From NCBI GenBank assembly GCA_032718475.1, contig JAUCBJ010007490.1, positions 16,798 through 80,797 of the forward strand: a stretch of DNA of 64,000 nt. Reading direction: 5' to 3'. The notes below the pieces were generated by a model. The model searched no databases, was not told where the DNA came from, and saw only the letters and a program-made list of their open reading frames with translations. Origin of the DNA: Nemertoderma westbladi. Taxonomy: Eukaryota > Xenacoelomorpha > Nemertodermatida > Nemertodermatidae. Below, piece by piece: positions 22,449 to 34,118 of this stretch. The position numbers were made by a program, and so were the translations under genes. Position 1 is the stretch's first letter, and the number at the start of each line of letters is the position of its first letter.

Positions 22449-25400
22449 GGAGACTGCCCAACTAGAGTTGGAAAATCTTCAAGAGAGACAAGACAACTTT
22501 AATAAACAGTTAACAGCTAGTAATATGCAGATGATGAATCGATCTACTCCTAAAAGACAGGGTTATACATCATCTGAGGACGGCGATACCACCGACACTG
22601 AAGGCGGAGGAAATCGATCTCGCCTAAGCAGACGTAAAAGAACATCCCACCGGCAAAAATTGCCTGATTTGCCTCCAGCTGTTAGAAGGCAACTAAATAA
22701 CACCAACTTAGGTAGTACAGAACCCACAGACCAAATAATTACAATAGAGAGACTCCCTACTATAGTAGATGAGCCCGAAATAGTTAGGTCTGTTCCCGAA
22801 GCCACCCTTTCGGTCGTAGAGACACCTGTACTCCCTGAACCTACCTCTCAATTCCCTTTGCACAGCACTAAGCCTCCTGTGCCCAGCAGAACAGTCCGTG
22901 AGACAGTTCATGCTCTGGACTCCGAGCGACATATTCATGATTTGTCGCCCGTTGTCCCTCGTCCGCCCGCTACAACGTTGGCGGATCCCGTTTCGGCGGT
23001 TGATTGGGTGGACGAGAGACGGCGGGGGATGGACATTCTCCTCGGAAAGATGGAGGAGAATCAAAGGCGCTCCTCCCAACAGGTCCGAGAGTTAGAAGGG
23101 ACTGTTCAACAGTTAAAGGGAACCGTAAAGGAAAGTAGGTTAGAGTTGCAGGAAGTGCAGCAAAATATCGCGCTAGAACGCGATAAATTAGTAAATTTAC
23201 AAAAGGGTATACCACCACCCCTTGTAACAATGTGTCAACCTGTTAGGTCTGAAGTATCTCATGCGCAAGGTGTGGAGCCTACACGCATCTATACTGCTAG
23301 CGAAGTAGAAACTCCTATAGTGAACCCTATTAAGGGTAATTATAGACCTGTTGATAATGATATTCCCTATAGACCGGATCATAATCCGAGAAATTTATAT
23401 ACCGATAACTCGATATTAAATAACACGATGGCCCAAGAAAGTTTTACGCGTCAAATGGCTAGAACCGAAGCCCGGCAAGCGGTAAAAGTGGGAGAGATCG
23501 TCAAGTTCAATGGAGATGAGATGAAATGGTTACCTTTTAATGAATATTACAAAGATAACATACATAACTCTGTGCTATCTAATGGAGAGAAACTTAGATT
23601 CCTCATCGAGTGCTTGGAAGGATCTCCCAAGTTAATGGCGTTAAAGTTTATTGGACATCCTGACGGATTAAGACAAGTTTGGGATACACTAAACATCAGG
23701 TATGGTAATAGGAATAACATAGCTGGGTATTTGTATGCAAAGTTGGTAGCGCCCCGAAAGTTTATTAGCAGCGGAATTATAGAGTTTTCCGATGAGATTC
23801 AGGAGATCTGTAGACAATTAGATTGGCTAGGTAAGTCTCATGAGTATCAGAATACTATGGTTATTAGAGCAGTAGCTTCTACTTTACCGAAGGGTGGAGT
23901 AGGTACACGCTGGGATAAGAAAGTGTTATATATGATGGAACAACAACGAAGAGACCCTACCATGGCTGATCTCATGTCATTCCTAGATGGAGAAGTGAAA
24001 TTACAGCTCCTGAAACTGTCCAGAGAGAAGACACCGGAAAACAAGGTAAGTGAAAAACCCGTCGCTAGGAGAAAGGTAACACCAGTGTGTTATACAGATG
24101 ATGGCGAAAGCCAGACTTCTCAAGGAGAAGATAGCGGGAAAGACACTGACCGCGCTTATTACGTAAATAAAATGCCTAGAGATCAGGTAAGTAAATTCAA
24201 GTCTCGAACAAATGACAGGAGAGAACAGGTAAGAAAAACTCCTCCTACGTCTCCCAAGAGAATTCAGGTGAGAAAGCCCGAAGAAAAAACAAGTGTACAC
24301 AATGTCACTCAGAGTAAGGTGAGTAACATCAAACCGAAATGTGCGCTATGTGATGGGACCCATCGCTTAAATATGTGTGATGAATTTCTAAAGAAATCAT
24401 TAACTGAGAGACGTGAAGTCATGTGGGACAAGCGGTTGTGCTATAATTGCCTCAGACAAGGACACCAGCGGCGAACCTGTTACTCTGACACAAGATGTGC
24501 CAAGTGCGGTGCGAAACATCATATCTTGTTGCACGCTGAATTCGAGCGAAATAGTCCGAGTCAGGTAAGTGATTCCGAACTACATGTCCAATTCAGTGAT
24601 GTGAACGACACTGATCAATCTGAGATGGAAGGATTCTATACGGACGAGTTCTCCGACGAAAACGAATCCTGTTACATGATAAATACCGCAGTGTATCGAG
24701 CACTCACATATGAAAAAGATACAGACAGCGACCTCACTCTAACTACTTCTGAGCGACAACCATCTTGGAAAGAGCCATCTTCCAATGTAGGGATCCGAGA
24801 GTTTCCTGTGGTGCAGGTAAGGGTTCACGGACCTAAACGGAGTTATGTAGTGAACGCCCTCCTGGACTCCGGCAGCACAGGAACATTCATCGACAAAGAG
24901 CTAGCCGAAGACATATTTGCTGGACAACCCAAGTTCCGAACTAAGCTCAACATGTCCGGCATTATGCAAGTTTGGAAATCTACAATAACAGAGGATTATT
25001 ATGTAGGCGCGTTGTCCACCCCCCAGGACGAACTAGGAGAACACAGCATAAGGTCAGTGAAAATGGTGGCTATAAAGAACTTCGCTACTACTCAAGCAGA
25101 CCTTTATAATTGGGACGAGGATGAGAGCATCCAACATCTTAACATACCTCGATTCCAGACTGATTATCCTGGAGTGCAAATACTCATCGGCCAAAACGCG
25201 CATGAGGCGCTGGAGACATTAGAGAAACGGCCTGCTCAACCGCAGCCACTACAGACCTATGCGGTAAGAACTAGAGTAGGTTGGTACTTTACTGGCCCTT
25301 CCCGTAGAACACTCAGAGAAAGACTACCGCCAGAGAGCGTCTGCCAGGTGAGTGAATGGGAAGATGATACTAGTGAGGGAGACGATTTAACTGAGGGAAC

Positions 25401-26298
25401 TCCATACTCCTCAGATAACGACGACATTCACCAGCTTTTTGATGAGGAGAATACCATCGATCTCCTTAAGGAAAACGTGGCTTGGCAAAACCAAGTGAAC
25501 TTATGTCAACTTCTTTATCCATCTGAACGAGAAGCTTATAACGACGAGTTAAATGACGTCATCGAGCGTTGTAATGCCAAGACTCGAGATGAACATGCCG
25601 TACGATTCTTTACGCAAGAGGCGGTAGAGCCCAATTCCTACGATAAAGCCTTATCGGTGGAAGAGGAAAGGGCCAAGCAGATCCAAGAGACAACTACACG
25701 TTTCCTCAAAGATCAAGGTAGGTATGAAGTCGGTCTACCTTTCCGCAAGAGAGAACCGAAGTTCATCAATAACAGACCCTTGGCGGAAAAAAGAATCGCG
25801 CAACTCCATCGACGCCTTACGGCTAATTCTTCAGCCAAAGACATGTATCAAACACAGCTGGAGAAATTTATTAGTAAGGGATACGCGGAGAGAGTACCGG
25901 AAGAAACACCTGTGACTGAAAGAACGTATTACTTAACTCACCATTACGTTCCTAAACCCGGTAAACCACATGAAGTGAGAGTAGTGTTTGATGGCTCCGC
26001 TCTTTACATGGGTCAATCCCTTAACTCTGAATTGTTACCCGGACCCAACTTACTTCAATCTTTGTTGGGAATTCTTTTAAGATTGAGACAATATTCGATT
26101 GCTTTCGCCTCCGATATAGAAGGCATGTTCTTACAAGTCAAGGTGCTAGATAGGGATCGAGATAGTCTACGATTTCTGTGGTGGCCCGAAGGAGACCTCA
26201 ACCAGAAACCGGTGGAGTACTGGGATAATCTCAAGCCCTTCCAACGCCTGTTCGGTAGTGCGTACCACTGCAGAGGACAACCGAGAGGCATTCTCTAA
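22369..26298 (+). pseudogene. BEL/Pao gag C-terminus, protease and RT N-terminus
   Basis: About 1309 codons. In order: coiled coil (to ~300), gag core with YxYxK-like helices (390-560), zinc-binding cluster CALCDG...CYNCLRQGHQRRTC...CAKCGAKHH (about 656-723), aspartic protease with LLDSGSTGTF (catalytic Asp near 833), then the first half of RT with PKPGKP, VVFDGSA and ASDIEGMFLQV (1190-1260). The frame is lost by an indel near 26245-26258, between the FLWW motif and the YxDD box, and stops at 26298. Eight [CA]AG|GTRAG donor-like sequences lie between 24044 and 25353. Confidence 0.9.
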
Positions 26299-29215
26299 GG
26301 AAGTGATCGACAACATCAAGAGAGACATATACATGGACGACAATCTGAAGTCCCTCCCATCAGTTGAGGAAGCCATTGAGGTCGCTAAAGGAACGGTAGA
26401 GTGCTTAAAAAGAGGTGGGTTTCGATTAACAAAATTCACCAGCAACTCCCGTGAGTTTCTGGAGTCGATCCCTGCGGAAGATCGAGGGGCGAAAGATCTA
26501 GATTTGATCAAAGATGATCTGCCAGAAACCAAGACACTCGGCTTGAAATGGGACACAGAGCGAGATATCCTGTTTTTCCAGCTAAAACAGCGAGATAATC
26601 CAGTTCGAACCAAACGGATTTGCTTAAGTATACTGAGCACTTATTTCGATCCATTGGGATTTATTAGCCCAGTTATATTGATTGCTCGTAGTTTGGTACA
26701 ACAAATGTGGCTTGAAAACCACTCATGGGACGATCCACTTAAGGGAGAATTATTAAAGAAGTGGATGAAATAGGAAGATTCTCTGCCGGCTATCGAGGAT
26801 TTTATAATTTCCCGTTCATATTTTGGTCATGTTCTCCCTACGTATTCCTATCAACTCCATGTGTTTGGAGACGCCAGCGATATGGGAATAGGTATAGTAG
26901 CCTATCTAAGAGTGGAAACTCCGGATGGAATCAAAGTCGCCTTGGTTACTTCTAAGGCATTAATCAACAACAAGTTGAAAGTTCCTCGAGTGGAGTTAAA
27001 AGCGGCTCTATACGCTACAGCCATCGGCCGGAATGTAACAGAACAGATTGACTATCCATTAGAGAAAACTGTCTATTGGACCGACGCTTTACTCGTGTTA
27101 GAGTATATCACCAATGAAGTCTGTCAGTTCAGCGTCTTCGTTACCAACAGAGTAGCCATCATACTTAGTCGCACGACGATGGACCAATGGAGACATTGCC
27201 CCGGAACGATTAATCCAGCAGACATCGCTTCCCGAGGAGCGACTCCAAAGGAATTGGTAAATACTCCCGAATGGTTAGGTGGACCCGACTTTCTCTACAG
27301 AGAAGAAGAAGAATGGCCTCCCCATCTCACAACAGCAGAGATCAGACAGGCCAAGGGAGCGGAGAAAGTTAAACCCAAAACTCGAGCGAGTAAATCGAAG
27401 TTGTTTAAACCTGCGGTTGATCTATCTGTATTATTTACTTCCGGAGAGGATGCTTTGGATCAGAAACCCACAGCCACGGATAAAGAAGTCTTAGAAATCC
27501 GTGACAAGGATTGGAAATCTGGAATACCAGATATTTCGCAAGGACTCTCACCTCTCCTGCAGAGAGTGATACGTCATTACAGTTCCTGGAATCGGCTCTG
27601 TAAAGCCGTCACCTATTTAAAACGATGTTTTCATCATCGTTACTCCGGGACAAAGACCAATAGTGATGATGCTCCATCAACATCTGCAAGAGTCCATGTT
27701 GTTAAAGATCTTCCTAAATATAAGATATCCGACAGGTTTCTAAAGGAGAAGATCAGTTACCAGGAGCATGATGAAACCAACAAACAGATGCTGAGACTCC
27801 TACAATGCTATGAGGATCCCGATAAGTATTTCCTGTTGTTAAGAAATCCGCAGATGCGCTTAAGGGATCGCTTCTCTAGTACCATGATAGATGGGTTAAT
27901 ACGTGTTGGAGGCAGGCTCACCAACGCCCCCTTATCCTTTGACACTAAGTTTCCCATACTCATTAGAAATCTTGACATACAAATCAAGATGATTGTAGAT
28001 GTTCATAGCAAACTGTATCATGCTGGAAGAGAACGAGTTCTGAGCGAAATTCGAACTCGCTACTATTTTTATAAACCCCGTAGGGCTCTGAACCAAGTCC
28101 TTAGGAACTGCATACCCTGTAGGAAAGCATTCAGTAGGCCTTTGACACAGCGAGAGGCAGAATTACCTAGGGAAAGAGTAAGCTTCTACGAACCACCCTT
28201 TACTAATACCGGTGTGGATTTATTTGGCCCTATTGAAGTATATCGTGCCCGGACTATAGTCAAGAGATGGTGTGTCATCTTCGTTTGTATGACTTGTAGA
28301 GCTATCCATCTCGATATGGTAAACGATCTATCCACCAACAGCTTCGTGTTGAGTTTACGACGACAGATCGCTCGTTTCGGAACCAGTAACACGATGAGAT
28401 CGAATAAGGGAACGAACTTCATTGGCGCCAACAACGAAATTCAAGCTTACGTAAAAGACTGGAACAAAAGACAGGTGGACGATCAGCTAAAGATAACAGC
28501 GTCTAGCTGGACCTTCAATGCCGCCGACGCCCCTTGGTGGGGAGGAAGTTGGGAGAGATTGATTAGGAGCGTGAAGACTGCGTTCCACTTTATTGTACCT
28601 TGTCGCGCTTATCTCACCGACGAACTATTGCGGACGTTAATGGAGGAAATCGCCGCCTATCTCAACGAAAGACCGCTTATGCCAGTCTCTTCAAGTCCTG
28701 ATTCCCTGGAAGCTCTAACACCCGCGCACTTTCTACTGAAGAAACCCGTAGCCATGCTCCCACGATCGGAGATCACAGATGGAGACGAGTACTGCCGTCG
28801 AACCTGGCAACTTATGCAGTTGCTATCCCGTCGTTTCACTGACCATTTCGAGAAACATTACCTGCCCACTCTACAACTTCGAACTAAGTGGTTTGCGCAG
28901 CAAGAAAACGTCAGCGCTGGAGACATGGTGCTTATTGTGGACCCCGATCTCCCACGTAAGCGATGGCAAACAGGACGTATCATCGAGACTCATATCTCGA
29001 GCGATGGTTTGGTGCGATCAGTAGAACTCGTCGTCATGCGGCGTAACTTTAAGAAACCAGGGATAGTCTTTGAGACTCAACAGCTCAACCGCCCAGTGGG
29101 TCGTTTATGTTTACTGGAAAGAGACAGAGAGCTCTCCGGAAACTATGGAAGGCAAGAAACTCTTCCCATGACCACTTCCCTAATCCAACCCACATCTAGG
29201 GACTCCCCAACTTAA
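26258..29215 (+). pseudogene. BEL/Pao RT C-terminus, RNase H and integrase
   Basis: Frame 2 continues RT after the break, with the catalytic box YMDD at 26330-26341. An in-frame TAG at 26771-26773 truncates it between RT and RNase H. RNase H follows (FGDAS, WTDA), then the integrase zinc finger (HSKLYH...CIPC, about 28003-28130) and core. The first acidic residue (Asp, 28217-28219) and the Glu (28553-28555) are present, but the position of the second catalytic Asp is Asn (28403-28405). Translation would end at 29215. The copy cannot mobilise itself. Confidence 0.9.
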
Positions 29216-30852
29216 TATCGTTCGGAGTGGGCGTGTGACCATATTGCTTTATATTTGTATTTGTTTTATTTTTATATTTATGTATGTATTATTATGTAAT
29301 TTTATTATAATAGTTTTCTTTAATTTTATTCAGTAGAATGTTATTTTAGCGATTATTTAGTAGATTAGTGCAATATATATTCGCGTTTATTACTTAATTA
29401 CGTATATATTATATTTAATGCGACGGCAAGAAATAATTCTTTTTCTCTTTCCTTACTGTCCGTATCATATTATAAATACGTGACTACAGTAAGATGAAAT
29501 GTCCGTACTTATTAAAGTACAATAAAGCCACTACTATATTTAAGTATTATTGGTAGGCAGAGTATTAGGAATGCAAAGTTCAGATCCTCGTGTCTCGGCT
29601 AAACCAAGCTCTGGGTAGACCTTGGAAACGACTTGCCTCTTCACACTGACATTGCTTCGTGCGATATTGCTCTCATACCGTATATTAAATAATACATATA
29701 GTAGCGTGATGTCCCTTTAACAGTAGCGTATAACGCAAAATAAATCTGTAAAACCCTTTGACCATCTGCAATTCTAGTCGATTAAGACATCGCGGCACCC
29801 ACCGATATACTTGAAAGACAAATTTTAGAATCAGTGGTTAACGTCCCCAGACAAGTTCTGGAATAAATCGGTGCCCATCTCAAATATTAATTATTTAATA
29901 TTTGCAAATCTAATAAATCAACTCTGTAAAATTCCGATCCTTCAACAATTCTAGTCAATTAAGATATCGTAGCATTTACCGATATTATTAAAAAGACAAA
30001 TTTCATAGAATTAAGGATCTTGTGTCCCCAGACATGTTCTAGAATCAAAACATGTCAATTTAATTATCAAATAATAAAATTTCAGGGAATAAATTTAAAT
30101 TCATGCCTTTTAATGAATTTAATAAATTGCCATTTTTACGCAATTTATAACATTCCCAAAATTCCATTAATTAATAGATCAAGGGAGCGGAGATTTATCT
30201 TCTTATGCGTATGAGTGTGCGAAAGTCTCCCAAACATAGTCAATAGCCGATAAAATTCATAAAGCCATGTATAAAACAGGACATTGACCATTAAAGAATT
30301 ACTATTAAATAACATCCCAGATCTGTATGCATTGGAATTACCCTAATTCTATCGCTAGCTTTGCATAATGTCACCATAGCAACAACCACGCTAGAATTAG
30401 AATTGAGTTAAAAGAACAATAGAAAGCTTGTCCCATTGAATAGCATTGGGAATAAATAGTGCACTGCTAGTATCCAAGGATACATAATAATACAGTGACA
30501 TTCTGGAAGGCATTGACTAACGGACAAATGGCCCGAGTGTGTGTAATTTGTGACAAGTTGTGTGTGTGGTATTTGTGAGTTTATAGGCGAATGTTACTAC
30601 TAAGGTGTGTTTACAGTAGCGAGTCGCAATTGTGAAAGTAACCCTAACTCTCCAGTAAGAACCTGAGGTGTATCTAAGCCTTTGGGACGGACAGTCGAGT
30701 GACTTGTGCCGGTTGTCGTTGTCGTTGTGCGGCTACGTCGTTGGCGAAAGTACAGCGGCGACGACACATCGGCGCTGAGGATCTCGCACTGTCCGGGGGC
30801 TGATTGGGGTAGGCAGCGACGCTCGCTAGCCTAAATATAAACTCATTATAAT
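29216..30852 (+). other. BEL/Pao region after pol, non-coding with a duplicated segment
   Basis: AT-rich. A degenerate tandem duplication of about 125 bp occurs at 29747-29870 and 29923-30047 (shared TCTGTAAAA, CAATTCTAGTC, GATTAAGA, GTCCCCAGACA). GC content rises at 30680-30800. No coding frame was seen. Confidence 0.6.
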
Positions 30853-32204
30853 ATGGATAAACTCATATATAGCAGATATGACGGAGTTGATAGAAGATGG
30901 CCTTGGTATCGGGGAGCGATATACTCTACTTTCAAACGTTTGTTGATAGCTTGATACGCGGTGATACTAGTCCAACTACTACGAAGGATGATGGTCGTTA
31001 TATCGAACCTACGATTTCCTGGAAGTAACTTACGCGTGAATTGGACTATGGAAAATTCACCGCTCGCTACACGCATTGTAATGGTATGTATATGGACTTC
31101 TTAACCATTGGCCATTCTATCAATTTACACGATACGGGCTATGTCGAACATATCCTACCCAGAGGAGTCGAAACGATAAACCAAAATTCTAATGCGAAAA
31201 TCCTATTCGAAATCGACTCGAAAGAAAAGACATTAAAGAAACAAATAAACGCGGTAACTCCAACATATATTTGGAATTCTTGATAGAAGCATTGTAACAA
31301 CAAATAAATATCACCCGCGTTTCTCCTTCAAGACGTGCGTCTTTGGTATTATTACGATAAATGCCCTAGACCCAGCCAATAAACGGAAAGACATAAACAT
31401 CCACGGAAACGTTGTGTTAAACACAGTTGTGCTCGTTATATTTACTGGAGTTTCGAGCGAAACTTGTTTGACGTATCACCTATGCTCACTCGGCTCAAAC
31501 GATCCTGGAGTAAACCTACGATCAGAGTCCCGGAATACTCGGTCAAACCTCCTCATTCCTTAGTTGGACCTCAGACCTGCGATCCTGGTGGTGTCGCGGA
31601 TCCTCGCGGACTGTATTCACTGTTCAAAGAGCTAGTGCTACCCTAACAATTAATCGGTAACACTCCGACAGTGATTTCTAGCTAGCCGCCCATCTTACCT
31701 AGCCGGATTGTGACGCGGACACCTAATATCACTATCCAACCGTATGGTCGTCCCCGTTTAACGTGATACAACCCTTCATCCAGGTGAAGGAGAGCGTTGT
31801 ACGAAACGAGTTAAACGCTATTCTATAAAGATCAAAAAAGAAACCTGCGTTTGTTCAGATAAACGTAAGTTATAACAGTAAGTCCAATCGATAAACGAAT
31901 TGTCTTTATCTCAGTTCGATTGTGAAATCCAGAATCTCTAAGAAGATATCGCACTTAGACAACCCCATTCTCTGCGAGAGTTTTTGGATGAACGTATCCA
32001 GCTACGAGCGGAGGAAAATCAGCTCGAGGAGAAGCATATCGAAACGGCGGATACCCCGACCATAATCCTACACCTTCTGATGCAATCATATTGCACCCTT
32101 CACCCAGGATTTATAGCCCTCCTAGTAAAGTGGCTCCCCCCAAAGAGAAAAGGACTCTTGCTAGCCTCAAAAAACTGCGTAAACGCCGTCTGCGTAAGAA
32201 AGAC
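30853..32204 (+). pseudogene. BEL/Pao candidate third ORF, degraded
   Basis: Several short frames follow one another with coding-like composition: an ATG frame from 30853, a frame ending at 31037, one at 31041-31283 (MDYGKFTARYTHCNGMYMDF), a segment to 31635 with PGGVADPRGLYSLFKELVLP, and a final part from 31984. Near its end, in another frame, is a basic tail (KKLRKRRLRKKD, stop about 32200). The position between pol and the 3' LTR is where some BEL elements carry an envelope or accessory gene. No signal peptide or fusion motif was recognised, so the function is unknown. Confidence 0.4.
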
Positions 32205-32285
32205 TAACTGTTTAGAGTATTTTTATATTTTAGAAACTGTGATTTGTTATATTTTATAGACTTAAATCCCATTTTCTGGGAGCGG

Positions 32286-33461
32286 TGTAAAAGCTTTTGC
32301 GTCATTAACCGGTTATTTTCCCTTAAAGTACTCTGTAGTTGGTTTGCCAGGCATAAAAAGGCCGTGTCCTTGCTGTACTGGTGTTTTAGAGGACATAAAA
32401 GTCATTTCTTATGTATTTGTACTGTATTTGTACTTTAGAGGACATAATCCGCAATCTCGTGACGCAATAAGCTAGATACTCTTGAAAACAGTGTCGCTAC
32501 CATGACGACGGCTAACAGCTGATATTGCCACGTCGACGTTTCTTTGTTTCTTTGTTCTCTCGTTGTTCGGTTGACCAATCAGAGCGTTTGTTGTCTCTGT
32601 GTTGGAGGTGTATACAGAGGCTCAATAGTTCAGTGTTATGTTTTTGCCCAGAGCCTAAGAACCGGCTTTTGGCACCTCCGTGTTTTCAGTTTTTAGTCTT
32701 ACACTAGTAGGCTTAATTATAAGGACATATATCCGTTATCATAACATAACATACCATACCTAATCAAACAACCTGTGCATACTTTTATATTGTTATACTG
32801 CTATTTACTGTCAGTTCTTCATAATATGGTTGATGAATTATTATATTTGGAATAACGATAAATAACCCCGAAAACCCAATATTCTTGATATACCGAAGGT
32901 AAGAGAGAAAGGTTACATATAACGATTGTGACTTATGTTAAAGTGGTTTGAAGTGAATCTAATGTTATTTGATAGACCCTACATGATTCGGTCCGTGTTC
33001 CTTTTATATGTGACTAAAATCAGTGAAGATCGGCAGATTAGTGTGCAGTATTGTGCAGCATTGTGTATTAGTGAGACTGATAACGAAGCATTTCCTAAAG
33101 AATGCGCCATATATGTGAATTGTAACTAAGCCATATCGTTGTGAGTAGTTTAAGTCATAACTCTGTTTATATAGGTAGAGCGCCACGTCCTAAAGGAACT
33201 GTTAATATTTCCCGAAGGTGAATAATATTGTCAGAGATTATATAATACTGTCAGTCGAATAATACATTAGGCCTACATAGCAATACGATTAAGCCGTCGA
33301 ACCCAATCTCCCGGGTATATCCAGCGGGTGAATGATCGCGCACAGATTGGTTTCGACTAGTGTAGTGAATCAAATACTTGTCATAGGCTAAAAGCGAATT
33401 ATTATCTAGAAGACATCCTAATTTGGCGGGTTAAACTGCCAAAGGTCTGAAAGCGCGAACA
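32286..33461 (+). repeat. BEL/Pao 3' LTR
   Basis: 1176 bp, matching the 5' LTR. It is preceded by a short purine tract GGGAGCGG (32278-32285), the expected plus-strand primer, and followed by the target duplicate ACGTT at 33462-33466. Confidence 0.95.
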
Positions 33462-33527
33462 ACGTTATGTAGATATGAATCTGGTTTCCATCTATGTTCC
33501 CTGTGTTTATTTTGATTTATAACTTAC

Positions 33528-33647
33528 GGATACGATTGGGTATCCAACATCGTTGTAAATCTCTTCGGTTGTCGCGTCGAATCCGTATGAGCCGTCGAAA
33601 GTGAACTGTTTTGGCGGAATGTCATTCGATTCATTGGGGTTGCAAAT
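33528..33647 (-). CDS. KIF17: KIF17-like exon 2
   Basis: Forty codons in phase 0, from ICNPNE to GYPIVS, containing PPKQFTFDGSYG, the FxFD strand typical of kinesins, and EEIYNDVGYPIV. It has an acceptor TTGAAG and a donor GTAAGT. It lies only 67 bp beyond the right end of the BEL/Pao insertion (3' LTR end plus duplicated target), so the element narrowly missed this exon. Confidence 0.9.
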
Positions 33648-34118
33648 CTTCAAATTAAAAAATTCAAATTAATTTGTAGTTAGTGATGGGCTGCAATTGA
33701 TGGAGGCGTCAACATTATTATCTAAAATATTTACTGTTTTAAGCTAAAAGTTGGTAGTAGTGCAGCCTCTTAATTTTAATGACATAAAAACTGGATATTC
33801 TTTAATGGTTCGCCTACAAACGCTCGTTCGGTGTGTTCGATAAAATCGACTCGCACATAAAAAATTCCGCAATCGTTCGATTGATTGCCATTATTGATTC
33901 CGATAAAAATGGCCTTTCGATGTTCACAAATAAGTACAAATTCAGAATTTTGTTGAAAAGTAGCTGCAACATTGAGATGTTTAATTACCTCTATGCGAGA
34001 CAATTTTGTTACTAATCATTTTGTTACATAATCAGGAAAATATTATTCAGAATATTTTGTGATTAATATAATAGCCTCAACAGATTCCTATATCTCCCAT
34101 ATCTCAGTAATTTCTAAG
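33648..34118. other. Intron 1, left flank of minisatellite
   Basis: Contains a 75-codon minus-strand frame (34003-33776) in a CG-richer patch. It has no recognised homology or splice support and is not called as a gene. Confidence 0.4.

Larger units (their letters stand above)
17639..33461 (+). mobile_element. Full-length BEL/Pao LTR retrotransposon, 15.8 kb
   Basis: Two 1176-bp LTRs flank a 13.5-kb interior. A perfect 5-bp target duplication ACGTT lies at 17634-17638 and 33462-33466. The LTRs start TG and end CA, and only one base difference was noticed between them (G in ACGCGATAAG on the left, A on the right), so insertion is recent. The order gag, aspartic protease, RT, RNase H, integrase, with BEL-type zinc knuckles, assigns the family. 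It sits antisense in intron 2 of the kinesin gene. The coding region is disabled by two frame breaks, one nonsense codon and a substituted integrase residue. Its length is well above what is usual for the family because of a 2.3-kb leader and a 3-kb region after pol. Confidence 0.95.

Noticed and set aside
33776-34003. 75-codon minus-strand frame in kinesin intron 1
   Set aside because: Composition is slightly coding-like but there is no homology, no phase match with exons 1 and 2 (which join directly in phase 0) and no splice support.
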